A program made the position numbers and the translations under genes. From contig CAIJXT010000010.1 in the NCBI GenBank assembly GCA_903824665.1, positions 111,475 to 175,474 on the forward strand: a DNA stretch of 64,000 nucleotides, written 5' to 3'. Shown one piece after another: positions 8,137-16,718 of this stretch (positions are counted from its first letter, which is position 1; each line of letters starts with the position of its first letter). Under the pieces are notes generated by a model that made no database searches, was not told the DNA's origin, and worked only from the letters and a program-made list of their open reading frames with translations. This DNA is from an uncultured Bacteroidota bacterium. Its GTDB lineage: Bacteria > Bacteroidota > Bacteroidia > Chitinophagales > Chitinophagaceae.

Positions 8137-8474
8137 ATTAATACCAAAATTTAATGTATTCCCAATCCAGATTGAGATTGTAACACCCGTTTAAATTGCA
8201 TTAAAACACTGTGAAATGTATAACTTACTTTTTGTGAATAAGTTTTGATAGAAAGGCGCTAAAAATTGTTTTTAAGCGTAACTGCAGGAAGTCAGAATCC
8301 GGAACATGTCATCCAGGTGCACCTAAGGAATCTGAAAACACAAATTATTAAGGTGGACTGGGAATTCACGTGGCAAAATATCACTACACAATAAATTTAT
8401 TAAAAGTGTTTTTTTGTTGAAATTCAAATAGAACCTTAAAACGCAGACATAGGCCAGTGCATGTGGATCGCCAA
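8137..8474. other. Intergenic region without a recognised gene
   Basis: AT-rich spacer between the fibre operon promoter and the end of the MarR-type gene. I see no open frame with coding character, no strong hairpin and no repeat copy here. Confidence 0.5.
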
Positions 8475-9119
8475 TTATCTGAGCGTATTGAGCCGCTCAT
8501 CCTTTTCGTGGAGGAAGATGTGGTAGTGAAACTTGTCGAGTTTCTGGAGCAGGTACACAAGGTGTTTCTTTTCGGGGTCTGAAAGTTCGCCACCTATCAG
8601 GTCTGAAACTTTGCCCATTTTGCCAAAAACACTGAACAGCACACCCCTGCCCCGGTCGTTAATGCGGACGAGTTTGCCTCGTTTATCGGCGGGGTCGTCG
8701 AGCTGGTCTATGAGCCCGTGCTGGTGCAGGCGCCTGATGATGTCCATGCCGGTGGGCTTCTCGTGCACATTCTTAGCAATGAGGTCTGTCTTGCGCAGGT
8801 GCTCGTAAGACAACAGTGTAGCGAGGTAGCCAAACTCATCGGCTGTCTGCAACGGACTGCCTTCCAATGCCTGACGGGTATACATACGCGCATAGCGGTA
8901 CAGGTAAATGACCATGCGGGCAATAGTAGTCTCTATCTTTTCGACAGATACACCATACTGCAGGTGCTGATCGCCGATACGGTCGTCCTGATAAGTTTCT
9001 GAGTCGCCATTGCGCAGCAGCCAGCCGGCAAAATCGGCCACGGTAGCATTGCCACCACTACCCGACTGCTCGTACTGCTCGGCAAGACTGATCAACTCTT
9101 TCAGGAATGTGTAATCCAT
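8475..9119 (-). CDS. MarR-family transcriptional regulator
   Basis: A winged helix-turn-helix regulator of about 214 residues, longer than a minimal MarR (about 150) because of an N-terminal helical extension. The DNA-binding core is around residues 95-165: FGYLATLLSYEHLRKTDLI, the recognition helix region EKPTGMDIIRRLHQHGLI, and the wing DDPADKRGKLVRINDRG with the Asp-Arg wing pair typical of MarR. The start is the ATG at 9119 rather than the TTG at 9131. It is divergent from the TonB-dependent receptor, with 117 bases between the two starts and two palindromes in that gap, so it may control the receptor and itself. The inducer is unknown. Confidence 0.85.
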   Translation of the reverse strand: MDYTFLKELISLAEQYEQSGSGGNATVADFAGWLLRNGDSETYQDDRIGDQHLQYGVSVEKIETTIARMVIYLYRYARMYTRQALEGSPLQTADEFGYLATLLSYEHLRKTDLIAKNVHEKPTGMDIIRRLHQHGLIDQLDDPADKRGKLVRINDRGRGVLFSVFGKMGKVSDLIGGELSDPEKKHLVYLLQKLDKFHYHIFLHEKDERLNTLR

Positions 9120-9142
9120 AAGCGAAATCAAAGATACTACTG

Positions 9143-9167
9143 ATTTGCAAATTTAGTATTAAAATAC
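9143..9167. promoter_or_regulatory. Candidate operator pair in the MarR/receptor gap
   Basis: ATTTGCAAAT (9143-9152) is a perfect 10-bp palindrome. GTATT-AA-AATAC (9156-9167) is a perfect inverted repeat with a 2-base spacer. They lie side by side between divergent genes, where a MarR dimer would be expected to bind. Confidence 0.35.
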
Positions 9168-9236
9168 ACCAATTAATGCACTAAATTGAAATTAATTACT
9201 TTATTTTGCCTAATAAAAGTATAATTACATACCATT

Positions 9237-11684
9237 ATGAACATGTATACACGATTGTTGGTTGCATTATTTGCATTTATTCCATTTGTAGTGAGGGCGC
9301 AGTCTACCGGGGTGATCACGGGCACGGTGCGCGACAAGAAGACACAGGAGGTGATTATTGGTGCCGCCATCAGCATAGATGGCACCACGCTGGGCAATGT
9401 GACGGACACGAACGGCAACTTTACAGTAACTAACATACCAGTAAAAAGCTACAACATCCGCATTCAGGCATTGGGTTATGAAACCTACATGATGTATAAT
9501 GTGGTGATATCGTCGGGCAATGCACAGATCATCAACGCAGAACTGGATAATGAGTCGGGTGTAGCGCTGAAAGAAGTGGTGGTGCGCAGAAACCCGTACA
9601 GCAAGAGCGCTGAGACACCGCTATCGCTGCAGACGCTGTCGGCACAGGAGATACGCAGCAATCCGGGCGGCAACTTCGATATCTCCCGGGTTATTCAGGC
9701 GTTCCCCGGCGTGGGTGGCACCTCGGGCAGCGTGGGCGGCTACCGCAATGACCTGATCATAAGAGGTGGCGCACCCAACGAGAATGTGTACTATCTGGAT
9801 GGCATAGAGGTGCCTGTCATTAATCACTTTGCCACACAGGGATCTGGCGGTGGCCCAACGGGCATCATAAATACCAACTTCATAGAAGAGGTGAACCTGT
9901 ATACAAGTGCTTTTCCGGCGCGGTATGACAATCCACTATCGGGGGCACTGCAAATGAAGCAGCGCAAGGCCAACCCGACCCATGTACAGCAAAACATAAG
10001 GCTGAGTGCCACCGAGCTGGCCTACAGCGCCGACGGACCTATAGTAAAGGACAAGCTCACCTTTCTGGCATCGGCAAGGCGGTCTTACCTGCAACTGCTG
10101 TTTCAGGCGCTGCAACTGCCTATACAGCCCTCTTACTGGGATTTTCAATACAAAATAGACTACAAAATCAACAAAAAACTGTCCTTCTACACACTGGCGA
10201 TTGGCGCTATAGACAACTTCTCGTTTATGACGCCCGACAATCTGACGGCGGAGAATGTGTATATACTGCAGTCGAACCCACTGATAAAACAGTGGAGCTA
10301 TACGAACGGGTATGGTTTGAAGGGGCTGGTAAACAAGGGTTACTGGAACCTGACCTTCAGCCGGAACATGCTGAACAATCAGCTGGACAAATACCTGGAC
10401 AATCAGAACCCATCGGAACTGACGCGTACGCTGAAAGTAAAATCGACGGAAGCCGAAAACAAATTCCGCTTTGACCTGAACAAGTCGTTCGACAAATGGA
10501 GTTATAGTGTGGGAGCAATGACCCAGTATGACCAGTTTACTAACGATCTGTATGCGCTGATACGTACCGAAGTGCGCGACAGTAATGGTGTAGTGACCCA
10601 ACCTGCGGTAAGTGTAGGTGGCAACACCGGCATCAATTTCTGGAAGTACGGCCTATACGGGCAGGCGGCTACCAAGCTGCTGGATGGCAAACTGAACCTA
10701 TCGCTGGGCATCAGGGCAGACGGAAACACCTTTACAGAAGATGGCGCTAATCCATTAAAAACCCTATCGCCAAGGCTGGCTACATCGTATGCGGTGACGG
10801 AGCAGTTCAAGGTTAACGCATCAGCGGGGCGATACTTCAAGATTCCCACGTATACCATATTGGGATTCAAGGATGCCACGGGCAACTTTGCCAACAAGAA
10901 CGCACGCTACATTCAGAGCGACCATCTGGCGGCCGGCGTAGAATACCTGCCGCCATGGCAGGGTGCACGCTTCACGCTGGAGGGTTTTTATAAACTCTAT
11001 AGCTACTACCCTGTATCGATATCGGACAGTATATCGCTTGCCAACAAGGGTGGAGACTTCAATGTATTGGGCAACGAGGCGATAGCGGCAACCGGCAAGG
11101 GTAAAAGCTATGGCGTGGAGTTTCAGTTTCAGCAGAAGCTGACACGCAACCTGTATACGGTAGTATCGCTGACGCTGTACAACAGTGAGTTTACGAACGC
11201 CAACGGTAAGTACGCACCCGCATCGTGGGATAATGGTCAGCTGATATCGCTGATAGGTGGTTACAAGTTTAAGCGCAACTGGGAGCTGGGGGTAAAATTC
11301 AGGTATCAGGGTGGTGCACCTTATACGCCGTTTGATATGACCGCATCGCAGGCTAACTATCTGGCACTGGGTACCGGCTTACCAGATTACAGCCGGTTCA
11401 ACACCCTGCGGTTGCCTGCCTTCCATGCCATGGATGTGCGCATAGATAAGAAATGGAACTTCAAGAAATGGACCTTTGACCTGTATCTGGATATCACTAA
11501 TTTTTATGCCAGCCTGCAGCCACAGGTGCCACGGTATACCTTTACCCGGACACCGGACAATAAGAACTTTGCCACTACCGACGGTGCCCCGCTGAAGAGC
11601 AATGGCAGCAATGCCATACCGGTACTGCTCTCCGATAATTCTGGCACAGTGATACCTTCGATAGGGTTTATAATAGAATTGTAA
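9237..11684 (+). CDS. TonB-dependent outer-membrane receptor
   Basis: An 815-residue TonB-dependent receptor. The signal peptide ends at VVRAQ (residue 22). Residues about 24-110 form the carboxypeptidase-regulatory-like beta domain usual in Bacteroidota receptors (GVITGTVRDKKTQEVIIGA, DTNGNFTVTNIP). The plug follows at about 115-230 (RVIQAFPGVGG, NDLIIRGGAPNENVYYLDGIEVP), then a 22-strand-type barrel to the C-terminus (ending FIIEL). The plug's Gly-rich loop HFATQGSGGGPTG is intact. No SusD partner is adjacent, so a glycan-uptake SusCD pair is unlikely; a siderophore, metal complex or peptide is more plausible, but the substrate cannot be read. A MarR regulator is divergent. The last codons and the stop lie inside direct repeat R1. 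Confidence 0.93.
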   Translation: MNMYTRLLVALFAFIPFVVRAQSTGVITGTVRDKKTQEVIIGAAISIDGTTLGNVTDTNGNFTVTNIPVKSYNIRIQALGYETYMMYNVVISSGNAQIINAELDNESGVALKEVVVRRNPYSKSAETPLSLQTLSAQEIRSNPGGNFDISRVIQAFPGVGGTSGSVGGYRNDLIIRGGAPNENVYYLDGIEVPVINHFATQGSGGGPTGIINTNFIEEVNLYTSAFPARYDNPLSGALQMKQRKANPTHVQQNIRLSATELAYSADGPIVKDKLTFLASARRSYLQLLFQALQLPIQPSYWDFQYKIDYKINKKLSFYTLAIGAIDNFSFMTPDNLTAENVYILQSNPLIKQWSYTNGYGLKGLVNKGYWNLTFSRNMLNNQLDKYLDNQNPSELTRTLKVKSTEAENKFRFDLNKSFDKWSYSVGAMTQYDQFTNDLYALIRTEVRDSNGVVTQPAVSVGGNTGINFWKYGLYGQAATKLLDGKLNLSLGIRADGNTFTEDGANPLKTLSPRLATSYAVTEQFKVNASAGRYFKIPTYTILGFKDATGNFANKNARYIQSDHLAAGVEYLPPWQGARFTLEGFYKLYSYYPVSISDSISLANKGGDFNVLGNEAIAATGKGKSYGVEFQFQQKLTRNLYTVVSLTLYNSEFTNANGKYAPASWDNGQLISLIGGYKFKRNWELGVKFRYQGGAPYTPFDMTASQANYLALGTGLPDYSRFNTLRLPAFHAMDVRIDKKWNFKKWTFDLYLDITNFYASLQPQVPRYTFTRTPDNKNFATTDGAPLKSNGSNAIPVLLSDNSGTVIPSIGFIIEL

Positions 11685-11704
11685 ATGAATGAATTATAGA
11701 AAAT

Positions 11705-11739
11705 GAAACAGGATTTCCGGGCTCCGGAAATCCTGTTTC
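11705..11739. terminator. Bidirectional terminator after the TonB receptor
   Basis: Perfect 16-bp stem GAAACAGGATTTCCGG with loop GCT, followed by TTTAT on the plus strand. It begins 20 bases after the receptor stop. Confidence 0.8.
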
Positions 11740-11786
11740 ATTTATACCCTATCTGCCATCACTCCATTGAGTACGGCTCACTGCCA

Positions 11787-11845
11787 CTACTTTGTGAAAG
11801 TGTATACAAATGTAAAGTTGCTGTACAAACCTGTGCCGCTGCCGC
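11787..11845 (-). pseudogene. C-terminal fragment of a lipocalin-like lipoprotein gene
   Basis: The minus strand encodes GSGTGLYSNFTFVYTFTK and a TAG stop, identical in protein sequence to the end of the intact gene at 13201-13686. Everything upstream has been lost or replaced by the 11854-12642 gene. Confidence 0.8.
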
Positions 11846-11853
11846 AGGGCAAT

Positions 11854-12642
11854 TTACTTCCACAATCCCACTCCGATACGCAGGCCTAGGGAAATATTGC
11901 GATCGATAAAAGTCTCTTTGCTTGTAAGAATTTGATTTACTGATTGGCTCGAATAAATTACGGCGTACTCATTGCGGCCCCACATCCAGACTCCGCGCGA
12001 CCCTTCAATACCAATGCTCAAGCTTTTCAGATACCGGTAATTGGCATCCCGCTCCAGGCCCAAGTAAAACTCGTAAGAAGGAAGTGGCTCGCGCTTATTC
12101 TTTAGTACTACTACGGTGGCCGGAACTGATTTTGTAGTGCCTCCTATCGTCTGATATTCGTGGTAAAAAGTATCTACGCCGCGCTTGCCGCCATAGGTGA
12201 ATCGAACAGATGTCCCGATTCGCGCGATGGCCGACCACTTTTTTGAGAATTGTTTTCTGTACCCTACAAATAGTTCTGTGCCAAAAAATCCAGAGTGAAA
12301 AGCATATCCGAAATAACTATCTGCTCCGGTTAATTCCAGGGGATCAAAATTTTTGTAAAGCTGGTGTTTATTAATTTTGTAAGGCCTTATACCGTATTTT
12401 ATGCCGCCACCATAGTCTATACCGTAACGCGTGACTCGCTCATATTGCAACCTCCACGTACCTCTAATGAGATTCTTGCCATGGATATTGCCGTCAGGCG
12501 GCAGCCCATCGTATTGTATACTGTTCTTGTCGGCATAATAACTCATTGCGTAAGACAAGGAAAAGTGGTTGACTCCTTTCTTTTCCTGGGCATAAGCAGC
12601 AGTGAAATTTAATGCTATTAAAAAAACAGACAACTTTTTCAT
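11854..12642 (-). CDS. Outer-membrane beta-barrel-like protein, function unknown
   Basis: A 262-residue exported protein: MKKLSVFLIALNFTAAYAQ is a clear signal peptide. The mature part alternates hydrophobic and polar residues with many aromatic residues (YERVTRYGIDYGGGIKYGI, GTELFVGYRKQFSKKWSAIARIG) and ends with an aromatic-containing strand (GLRIGVGLWK), which is the pattern of a small outer-membrane barrel. I do not recognise the family. The gene lies alone between the two copies of the 180-bp repeat, with its stop 8 bases from the end of R1, so it is probably a later arrival between the receptor and the lipocalin-like gene. Confidence 0.7.
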   Translation of the reverse strand: MKKLSVFLIALNFTAAYAQEKKGVNHFSLSYAMSYYADKNSIQYDGLPPDGNIHGKNLIRGTWRLQYERVTRYGIDYGGGIKYGIRPYKINKHQLYKNFDPLELTGADSYFGYAFHSGFFGTELFVGYRKQFSKKWSAIARIGTSVRFTYGGKRGVDTFYHEYQTIGGTTKSVPATVVVLKNKREPLPSYEFYLGLERDANYRYLKSLSIGIEGSRGVWMWGRNEYAVIYSSQSVNQILTSKETFIDRNISLGLRIGVGLWK

Positions 12643-12754
12643 AAGTAAAATTTGAAAATCAGCAACCTAAATTCAAGTATCAAATGTAAATAAAAATATC
12701 TTTTTAAAACTGTATATTTTTTTTAGGCTTCACCTATATCATATATAACAAGGG

Positions 12755-13076
12755 TAAAAATTGCACCAGCGGCGCTTTTCCCACGTTGCGCGAGATTGCT
12801 TCTCCCCGCAGCTGCGCACTAAGCCAGGCGCGGTGATCGCAATGACCCACCTATTGTGGATGCAAGACGAGGCTGTATGGCGAGCGGGGGTGGTGCTTTC
12901 GTGTTGCTGCGCCAATAGGAATATGGTCGGAGAACGGGTTCCGTTAGCAGTTCCAGTTGGGCTGCGCTACCATTTGGGAAAACGAGGTGGTGGTAATTGC
13001 CAGCTAGAAACTGGCCAAATTGTGCAAGGCACGAGTTCGCATTGGTACTTGCCTAGGCTGCAAACTCGCGCCAGTT
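12755..13076. repeat. GC-rich, palindrome-rich non-coding block
   Basis: Much richer in G and C than the flanks and without convincing coding sequence. It holds several imperfect palindromes: GGCACGAGTT at 13028-13037 with AACTCGCGCC at 13063-13072; TTGCCAG with CTGGCCAA around 12998-13019; and a GAGATTGCTTC ... CGCAATGAC pair around 12788-12845, which resembles REP-like elements seen in many genomes of this phylum. It ends just before repeat R2 and may be a remnant of a mobile or REP-type element. Confidence 0.4.
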
Positions 13077-13078
13077 GA

Positions 13079-13259
13079 GTTTATTATAGAATTGTAAATG
13101 AATGAATAATAAAAAAATGAGACAGGATTTCCGGGCTTCGGAAATCCTGTTTCATTTATACCCTACCTGCCATCGATCCATTGGGTAAGGCTCCAGAACA
13201 CTACTTTGTGAAAGTGTATACAAATGTAAAGTTGCTGTATAAACCAGTGCCGCTGCCGC
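13079..13259. repeat. Direct repeat R2 (181 bp)
   Basis: Second copy of R1. It carries an orphan piece of the TonB receptor C-terminus (codons for FIIEL plus the TAA stop), a terminator hairpin, and the true 3' end of the lipocalin-like gene. Confidence 0.85.
13119..13153. terminator. Terminator copy inside R2
   Basis: GAGACAGGATTTCCG and CGGAAATCCTGTTTC form a 15-bp stem with one G-T pair. It now serves the minus-strand lipocalin-like gene. Confidence 0.7.
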
Positions 13260-13686
13260 CAGCATTGGACTGCAGAAAACTGATGCGCATTTCTTTTTTA
13301 GACAGGTAATCCAAATCGTACTTCTGGATTTCGGGGGCATAGACATCATCGCCGTCCCAGGTGAGCGTGAGCTCGCTGCCACTGGCTACCCAGTTGCCGC
13401 TGACGTGGCGGTAGGTGACTGTGTCCACATCCTTTCTCAGTAAGTACCCCTCCAGCGATGCTGTCTGGTTGATGTTGAGTTTGAGTACAGTAGGTTTGTA
13501 GAAATCGGTAGTGCTGCCACCACTGCTCTGGCCATTAACACCAGTGCCCGATGATGCTATTTTGTCCAGCTTCCACTCCCCTACCAGCTTCTTGTTCTGA
13601 TCCGTAAAACTGATAGCAGGTTTTGTCTTTTTGCAACCTGTGGCTATAACTGCTATTATAGTGAGCAATGTAATGATCTTGTTCAT
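13201..13686 (-). CDS. Lipocalin-like lipoprotein
   Basis: 161 residues with a lipoprotein signal (MNKIITLLTIIAVIATGC; lipidated Cys at residue 18 followed by KKTK). The mature part has the order typical of the small lipocalin-like lipoproteins of Bacteroidota: KLVGEWKLDKI at the first strand, then TVLKLNINQTAS, GNWVASGSELTLTW, and closing FTFVYTF. Probably a small beta-barrel anchored in a membrane; the ligand is unknown. It starts 7 bases after the end of the 350-residue lipoprotein gene upstream, so the two are co-transcribed. Its 3' end is duplicated at 11787-11845. Confidence 0.75.
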   Translation of the reverse strand: MNKIITLLTIIAVIATGCKKTKPAISFTDQNKKLVGEWKLDKIASSGTGVNGQSSGGSTTDFYKPTVLKLNINQTASLEGYLLRKDVDTVTYRHVSGNWVASGSELTLTWDGDDVYAPEIQKYDLDYLSKKEMRISFLQSNAGGSGTGLYSNFTFVYTFTK

Positions 13687-13692
13687 ATGGTA

Positions 13693-14727
13693 TTATTTGA
13701 TTTTATAGACCGGAAACCGCTCGTAGTATGCTGAATAATAAATGCTGCCGGTTATGGGATTTGAAACGGGATAAGCGGCAAGGGTTGTTCCGGCATCTGA
13801 CGCGAGTACCGGCATGGCGCCAATAACCTTTACCTCCCTCGTGATAGGGTCGAAGGTCTTTATAAATCTGCCATCACCGATCATCAGCAGATTGCCATAG
13901 TTGCTGACAGTGTTGCAATACCTGAAATGGGTGGTATCTTCAATAGTTACGGGACCTCCATCGAAACTGACACTGGCAAGGCAATACCTGTAACTCACTG
14001 CGGTATTTGTAGTGAGCAAATCAGGATTGGCCTGAGCAAAGTAGATACGATTGCTGTAAATAGCGAAGACCGGCATTTTGACAGACTGTATCGTATCCTT
14101 CTCCTTCGATCCGTCTGTTTTTACTTTCAGGAGGTATTCGTCGTCCTTGTTGGTAAACAGCCACCAGCCGTTGTAGAATTTAGACGCATTCAGGTAGGCG
14201 TAAAAAGATACCTGACTTGTTTGGGCCTGAGCACCCGAGATAAGCTCTGTACCATTTCCTGTCGCCGGATCGATCGTATTGAGGGAGCCAACCTGATCAA
14301 TGCCATAAATTATACCGTCGACACAAGTAAGGTAGCTATACACCATCCGGGTGTTGATGATGACACTATCTTTATAATCTGCCTTGTTGACACGGCAAAA
14401 AGTATAGAACGCCAATGGGTACTGATTGCGCCGGGCTGTATATATATACTGATCGCTGACCGCAAATGACGCCAGTGTATTGAACTGGGGTACAGCCTCC
14501 ATCATACCATCTGACTCCCGAATTCGGAAAAAGAGGTGATAGTCATAACGGTCATCAAGGAGGTAGGTATAGTCTTTATCGAAACTGAGGCCGGCAAAAT
14601 GCAGGTAATTGCTGTCGAGTTTTGTACCGTTTGTCGATTTGTATTCTGGCAGTGGCTCGAGCTTGGTTTTGCCACATTGAATAAAACATATGGCGCAGCA
14701 CAGCGCAACGTAAAGTGTATTTCTCAT
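13693..14727 (-). CDS. Lipoprotein with possible beta-propeller, function unknown
   Basis: The start is set at the ATG at 14727 (MRNTLYVALCC); a TTG 18 bases upstream is also in frame. The signal MRNTLYVALCCAICFIQC ends with a lipobox-like Cys followed by GKTK. The roughly 325-residue mature part is made of repeating beta segments with Tyr/Asp-rich turns (KDYTYLLDDRYDYHLFFRI, VSDQYIYTARRN, YGIDQVGSLNTIDPATG, NGWWLFTNKDDEYLL, FIKTFDPITREVKVIG), which suggests a six- or seven-bladed propeller; this is inference. It is the first gene of a two-gene operon with the lipocalin-like lipoprotein. Confidence 0.6.
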   Translation of the reverse strand: MRNTLYVALCCAICFIQCGKTKLEPLPEYKSTNGTKLDSNYLHFAGLSFDKDYTYLLDDRYDYHLFFRIRESDGMMEAVPQFNTLASFAVSDQYIYTARRNQYPLAFYTFCRVNKADYKDSVIINTRMVYSYLTCVDGIIYGIDQVGSLNTIDPATGNGTELISGAQAQTSQVSFYAYLNASKFYNGWWLFTNKDDEYLLKVKTDGSKEKDTIQSVKMPVFAIYSNRIYFAQANPDLLTTNTAVSYRYCLASVSFDGGPVTIEDTTHFRYCNTVSNYGNLLMIGDGRFIKTFDPITREVKVIGAMPVLASDAGTTLAAYPVSNPITGSIYYSAYYERFPVYKIK

Positions 14728-14924
14728 AAGCAGTTGGTTTGGCAAATTTTGGCATTTACCTAAGCCATCTGTTGCAGGTGTAAAACTACTTTGATCCCAA
14801 CACCTTACACTACTACTTTAGTTGTATTTGTGCTGCCAAACGTCATCAAAAAAACACACAAAGGCTAGCCCCCCACTCTGAGCGAGCGGAATACTGTGCT
14901 TTTGGCATCCGGGGAACCGATCTG

Positions 14925-16355
14925 CTATAGACCCTGAGTTGCCCTGAGCTCGAGCAATGCTACATTCTCTATGTGATGGGTATGTGGAAACATATCTACC
15001 GGTTGCAGCCTTTTGACTTCATAAGCGGCATCGAGCAACTGCAAATCTCGCGCCTGTGTGGCAGGATTGCAGCTTACATATACCACCCGGGGTGCACGCA
15101 GCTTCAGCAATTGCTGCACCAGTTTCTCGGTCATGCCAGCACGTGGCGGATCGGTGATGATCACATCGGGCCTGCCATGCTCGGCAAAGAAGGCATCGGT
15201 ACATATTTTTTCAGCATCGCCTGCGAAGTACTTGCAGTGGGTCAGTCCATTCAGAGCGGCATTTTCATGAGCATCTTTTATCGCATCTTCCACCAGTTCT
15301 ATACCAATAACCTGACGTGCGCCGGCCGAACAAAAGATACCTATACTGCCTGTGCCGCAGTAAAGATCATAAAGCGTCTCGGTGCCGGTGAGGCCTGCAA
15401 ACTCGCGTGTGACCCTGTACAGTGCCTCTGCCTGGTAGGTATTGGTCTGAAAAAATGATTTGGGAGATATCTTAAACCGGAAATCCTCCAGTTTTTCTTC
15501 TATATGATCCTTGCCATACCAGCATACCACATCAAGGTCGTAGATGGTATCGTTCATTTTGGGGTTGATGGTGTAATTGAGCGATGTAATGCCGGGTACA
15601 TTGTCTAGTATGTGTTGTAACATGGCCTCCCGCTCAGGGGCATCTTCATAATGCAGCACCAGATTCACCAGCACCTCGCCAGTTGTAGCCACACGTATCA
15701 CTACATTGCGCAGCCAGCCAGTATGGGCCTTAAAGTCATAGTACGCAAACCCTTTCGCGGTGGTATACTCCCGCAATACGGTGAGCAATGTATTAGTGGG
15801 ATCCTGCTGCAAATAACAGGTGCGAATCTCTACGACCTTGTCGAACAGGCCCGGCGCATGAAAACCAAGCGCTGGCTCGGGTGTGAATTTCTCGGCACGC
15901 TCCCCTATCTCCTCAAATGTACGGTACCGGCTGGCAGAGAATGTGAATTCCAGCTTGTTGCGGTAGTACCGCTCATGCGGACTACCAATGATAGGCTCAA
16001 TAGGTGGCAATGCAACCTGACCGATGCGGCTCAGCTGATCGGCAACCTGCTGCTGCTTGTACACCAGTTGCTGCTGGTAGGGCAACATCTGCCACTTGCA
16101 ACCGCCACAAACACCAAAATGCTGGCAGAAAGCATCAATTCGCTGTGGTGAAGGCTGCACCAGTCTTGTGGTGCGTCCCTGCGCCCAGCTCTTTTTGTCT
16201 TTAATAATTACTGCATCGATCACATCGCCGGGAATGGCGTTATCTACAAAAAGCACTTTGCCGTCTTCGAGACGCACAATACTCTTACCCTCTGCGGCAT
16301 AAGACTCTATAGTAATATTCAGCAACGGTGCCTGCTTCTTCTTTTTGCGTGACAA
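14925..16355 (-). CDS. rlmD: 23S rRNA (uracil-5-)-methyltransferase, RlmD/RumA type
   Basis: A 476-residue SAM-dependent RNA m5U methyltransferase. The N-terminal TRAM domain (residues about 10-65, ESYAAEGKSIVRLEDGKVLFVDNAIPGD) is followed by the iron-sulphur cluster motif CQHFGVCGGCKW (Cys 77, 83, 86) with a fourth Cys in EIRTCYLQQ. The methyltransferase domain has LYDLYCGTGSIGIF (SAM binding), TDPPRAGM and the catalytic Cys in YVSCNPATQARDL near the C-terminus. Family members act on U1939 or related positions of 23S rRNA; RlmCD-type double specificity cannot be excluded. Cytoplasmic. A tandem repeat sits just upstream of its start. Confidence 0.92.
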   Translation of the reverse strand: MSRKKKKQAPLLNITIESYAAEGKSIVRLEDGKVLFVDNAIPGDVIDAVIIKDKKSWAQGRTTRLVQPSPQRIDAFCQHFGVCGGCKWQMLPYQQQLVYKQQQVADQLSRIGQVALPPIEPIIGSPHERYYRNKLEFTFSASRYRTFEEIGERAEKFTPEPALGFHAPGLFDKVVEIRTCYLQQDPTNTLLTVLREYTTAKGFAYYDFKAHTGWLRNVVIRVATTGEVLVNLVLHYEDAPEREAMLQHILDNVPGITSLNYTINPKMNDTIYDLDVVCWYGKDHIEEKLEDFRFKISPKSFFQTNTYQAEALYRVTREFAGLTGTETLYDLYCGTGSIGIFCSAGARQVIGIELVEDAIKDAHENAALNGLTHCKYFAGDAEKICTDAFFAEHGRPDVIITDPPRAGMTEKLVQQLLKLRAPRVVYVSCNPATQARDLQLLDAAYEVKRLQPVDMFPHTHHIENVALLELRATQGL

Positions 16356-16378
16356 TGTATTTCCGGATTTGGTGCGAA

Positions 16379-16534
16379 GGTAGATAGTCTAAAGTAGAAA
16401 GTAGAGAGTCTTTAGTAGATAGTAGTTAGTAGATAGTCGTTAGTAGAAAGTCGTTAGTAGAAAGTCGTTAGTACTTAGTCGTTAGTACTTAGTCGTTAGT
16501 AGTTAGTAGATAGTAGATAGTCTAAAGTAGAAAT
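16379..16534. repeat. Heptamer tandem repeat (TAGTNNN)n
   Basis: About 22 tandem units of 7 bp with consensus TAGTNNN; in the middle it runs as a 14-bp double unit (TAGTAGAAAGTCGT, TAGTACTTAGTCGT). It fills most of the 363-base gap between rlmD and the TPR gene. No gene or hairpin is seen in the rest of that gap. Confidence 0.85.
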
Positions 16535-16718
16535 CAGAAGTGAGGATTTATTGGTGTATCGGCGGGATGAACTGTGAAGCGGAATGCCAGTGAACCAACC
16601 TGGTGAGGGATAAATCAAACCAATTGTAAAATCTGTAACTTAGCATCTAACACTGGGAATTTGGTGGGACAAATAACAAAACACAAATAACAAACAGAAC
16701 AATATCACGTTGACCAAA

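Larger units (their letters stand above)
11666..11845. repeat. Direct repeat R1 (180 bp)
   Basis: Matches 13079-13259 in the same orientation, about nine bases in ten by eye. It contains the final codons of the TonB receptor (FIIEL, stop), the terminator hairpin, and the last 19 codons of the lipocalin-like gene whose complete copy is at 13201-13686. It ends abruptly 8 bases before the stop codon of the next gene. Confidence 0.85.

Noticed and set aside
9936..10601. 221-residue frame antisense to the TonB receptor
   Set aside because: Gln/Val-rich shadow of the receptor barrel without any recognisable motif.
12761..13078. Open frame of 105 residues in the GC-rich block
   Set aside because: High GC removes stop codons by chance; the translation has no domain and covers the palindromes and the edge of R2.
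16379..16534. Repeat region that could look like a CRISPR array
   Set aside because: The unit is only 7 bases with no unique spacers of constant length and no cas genes; it is a simple tandem repeat.
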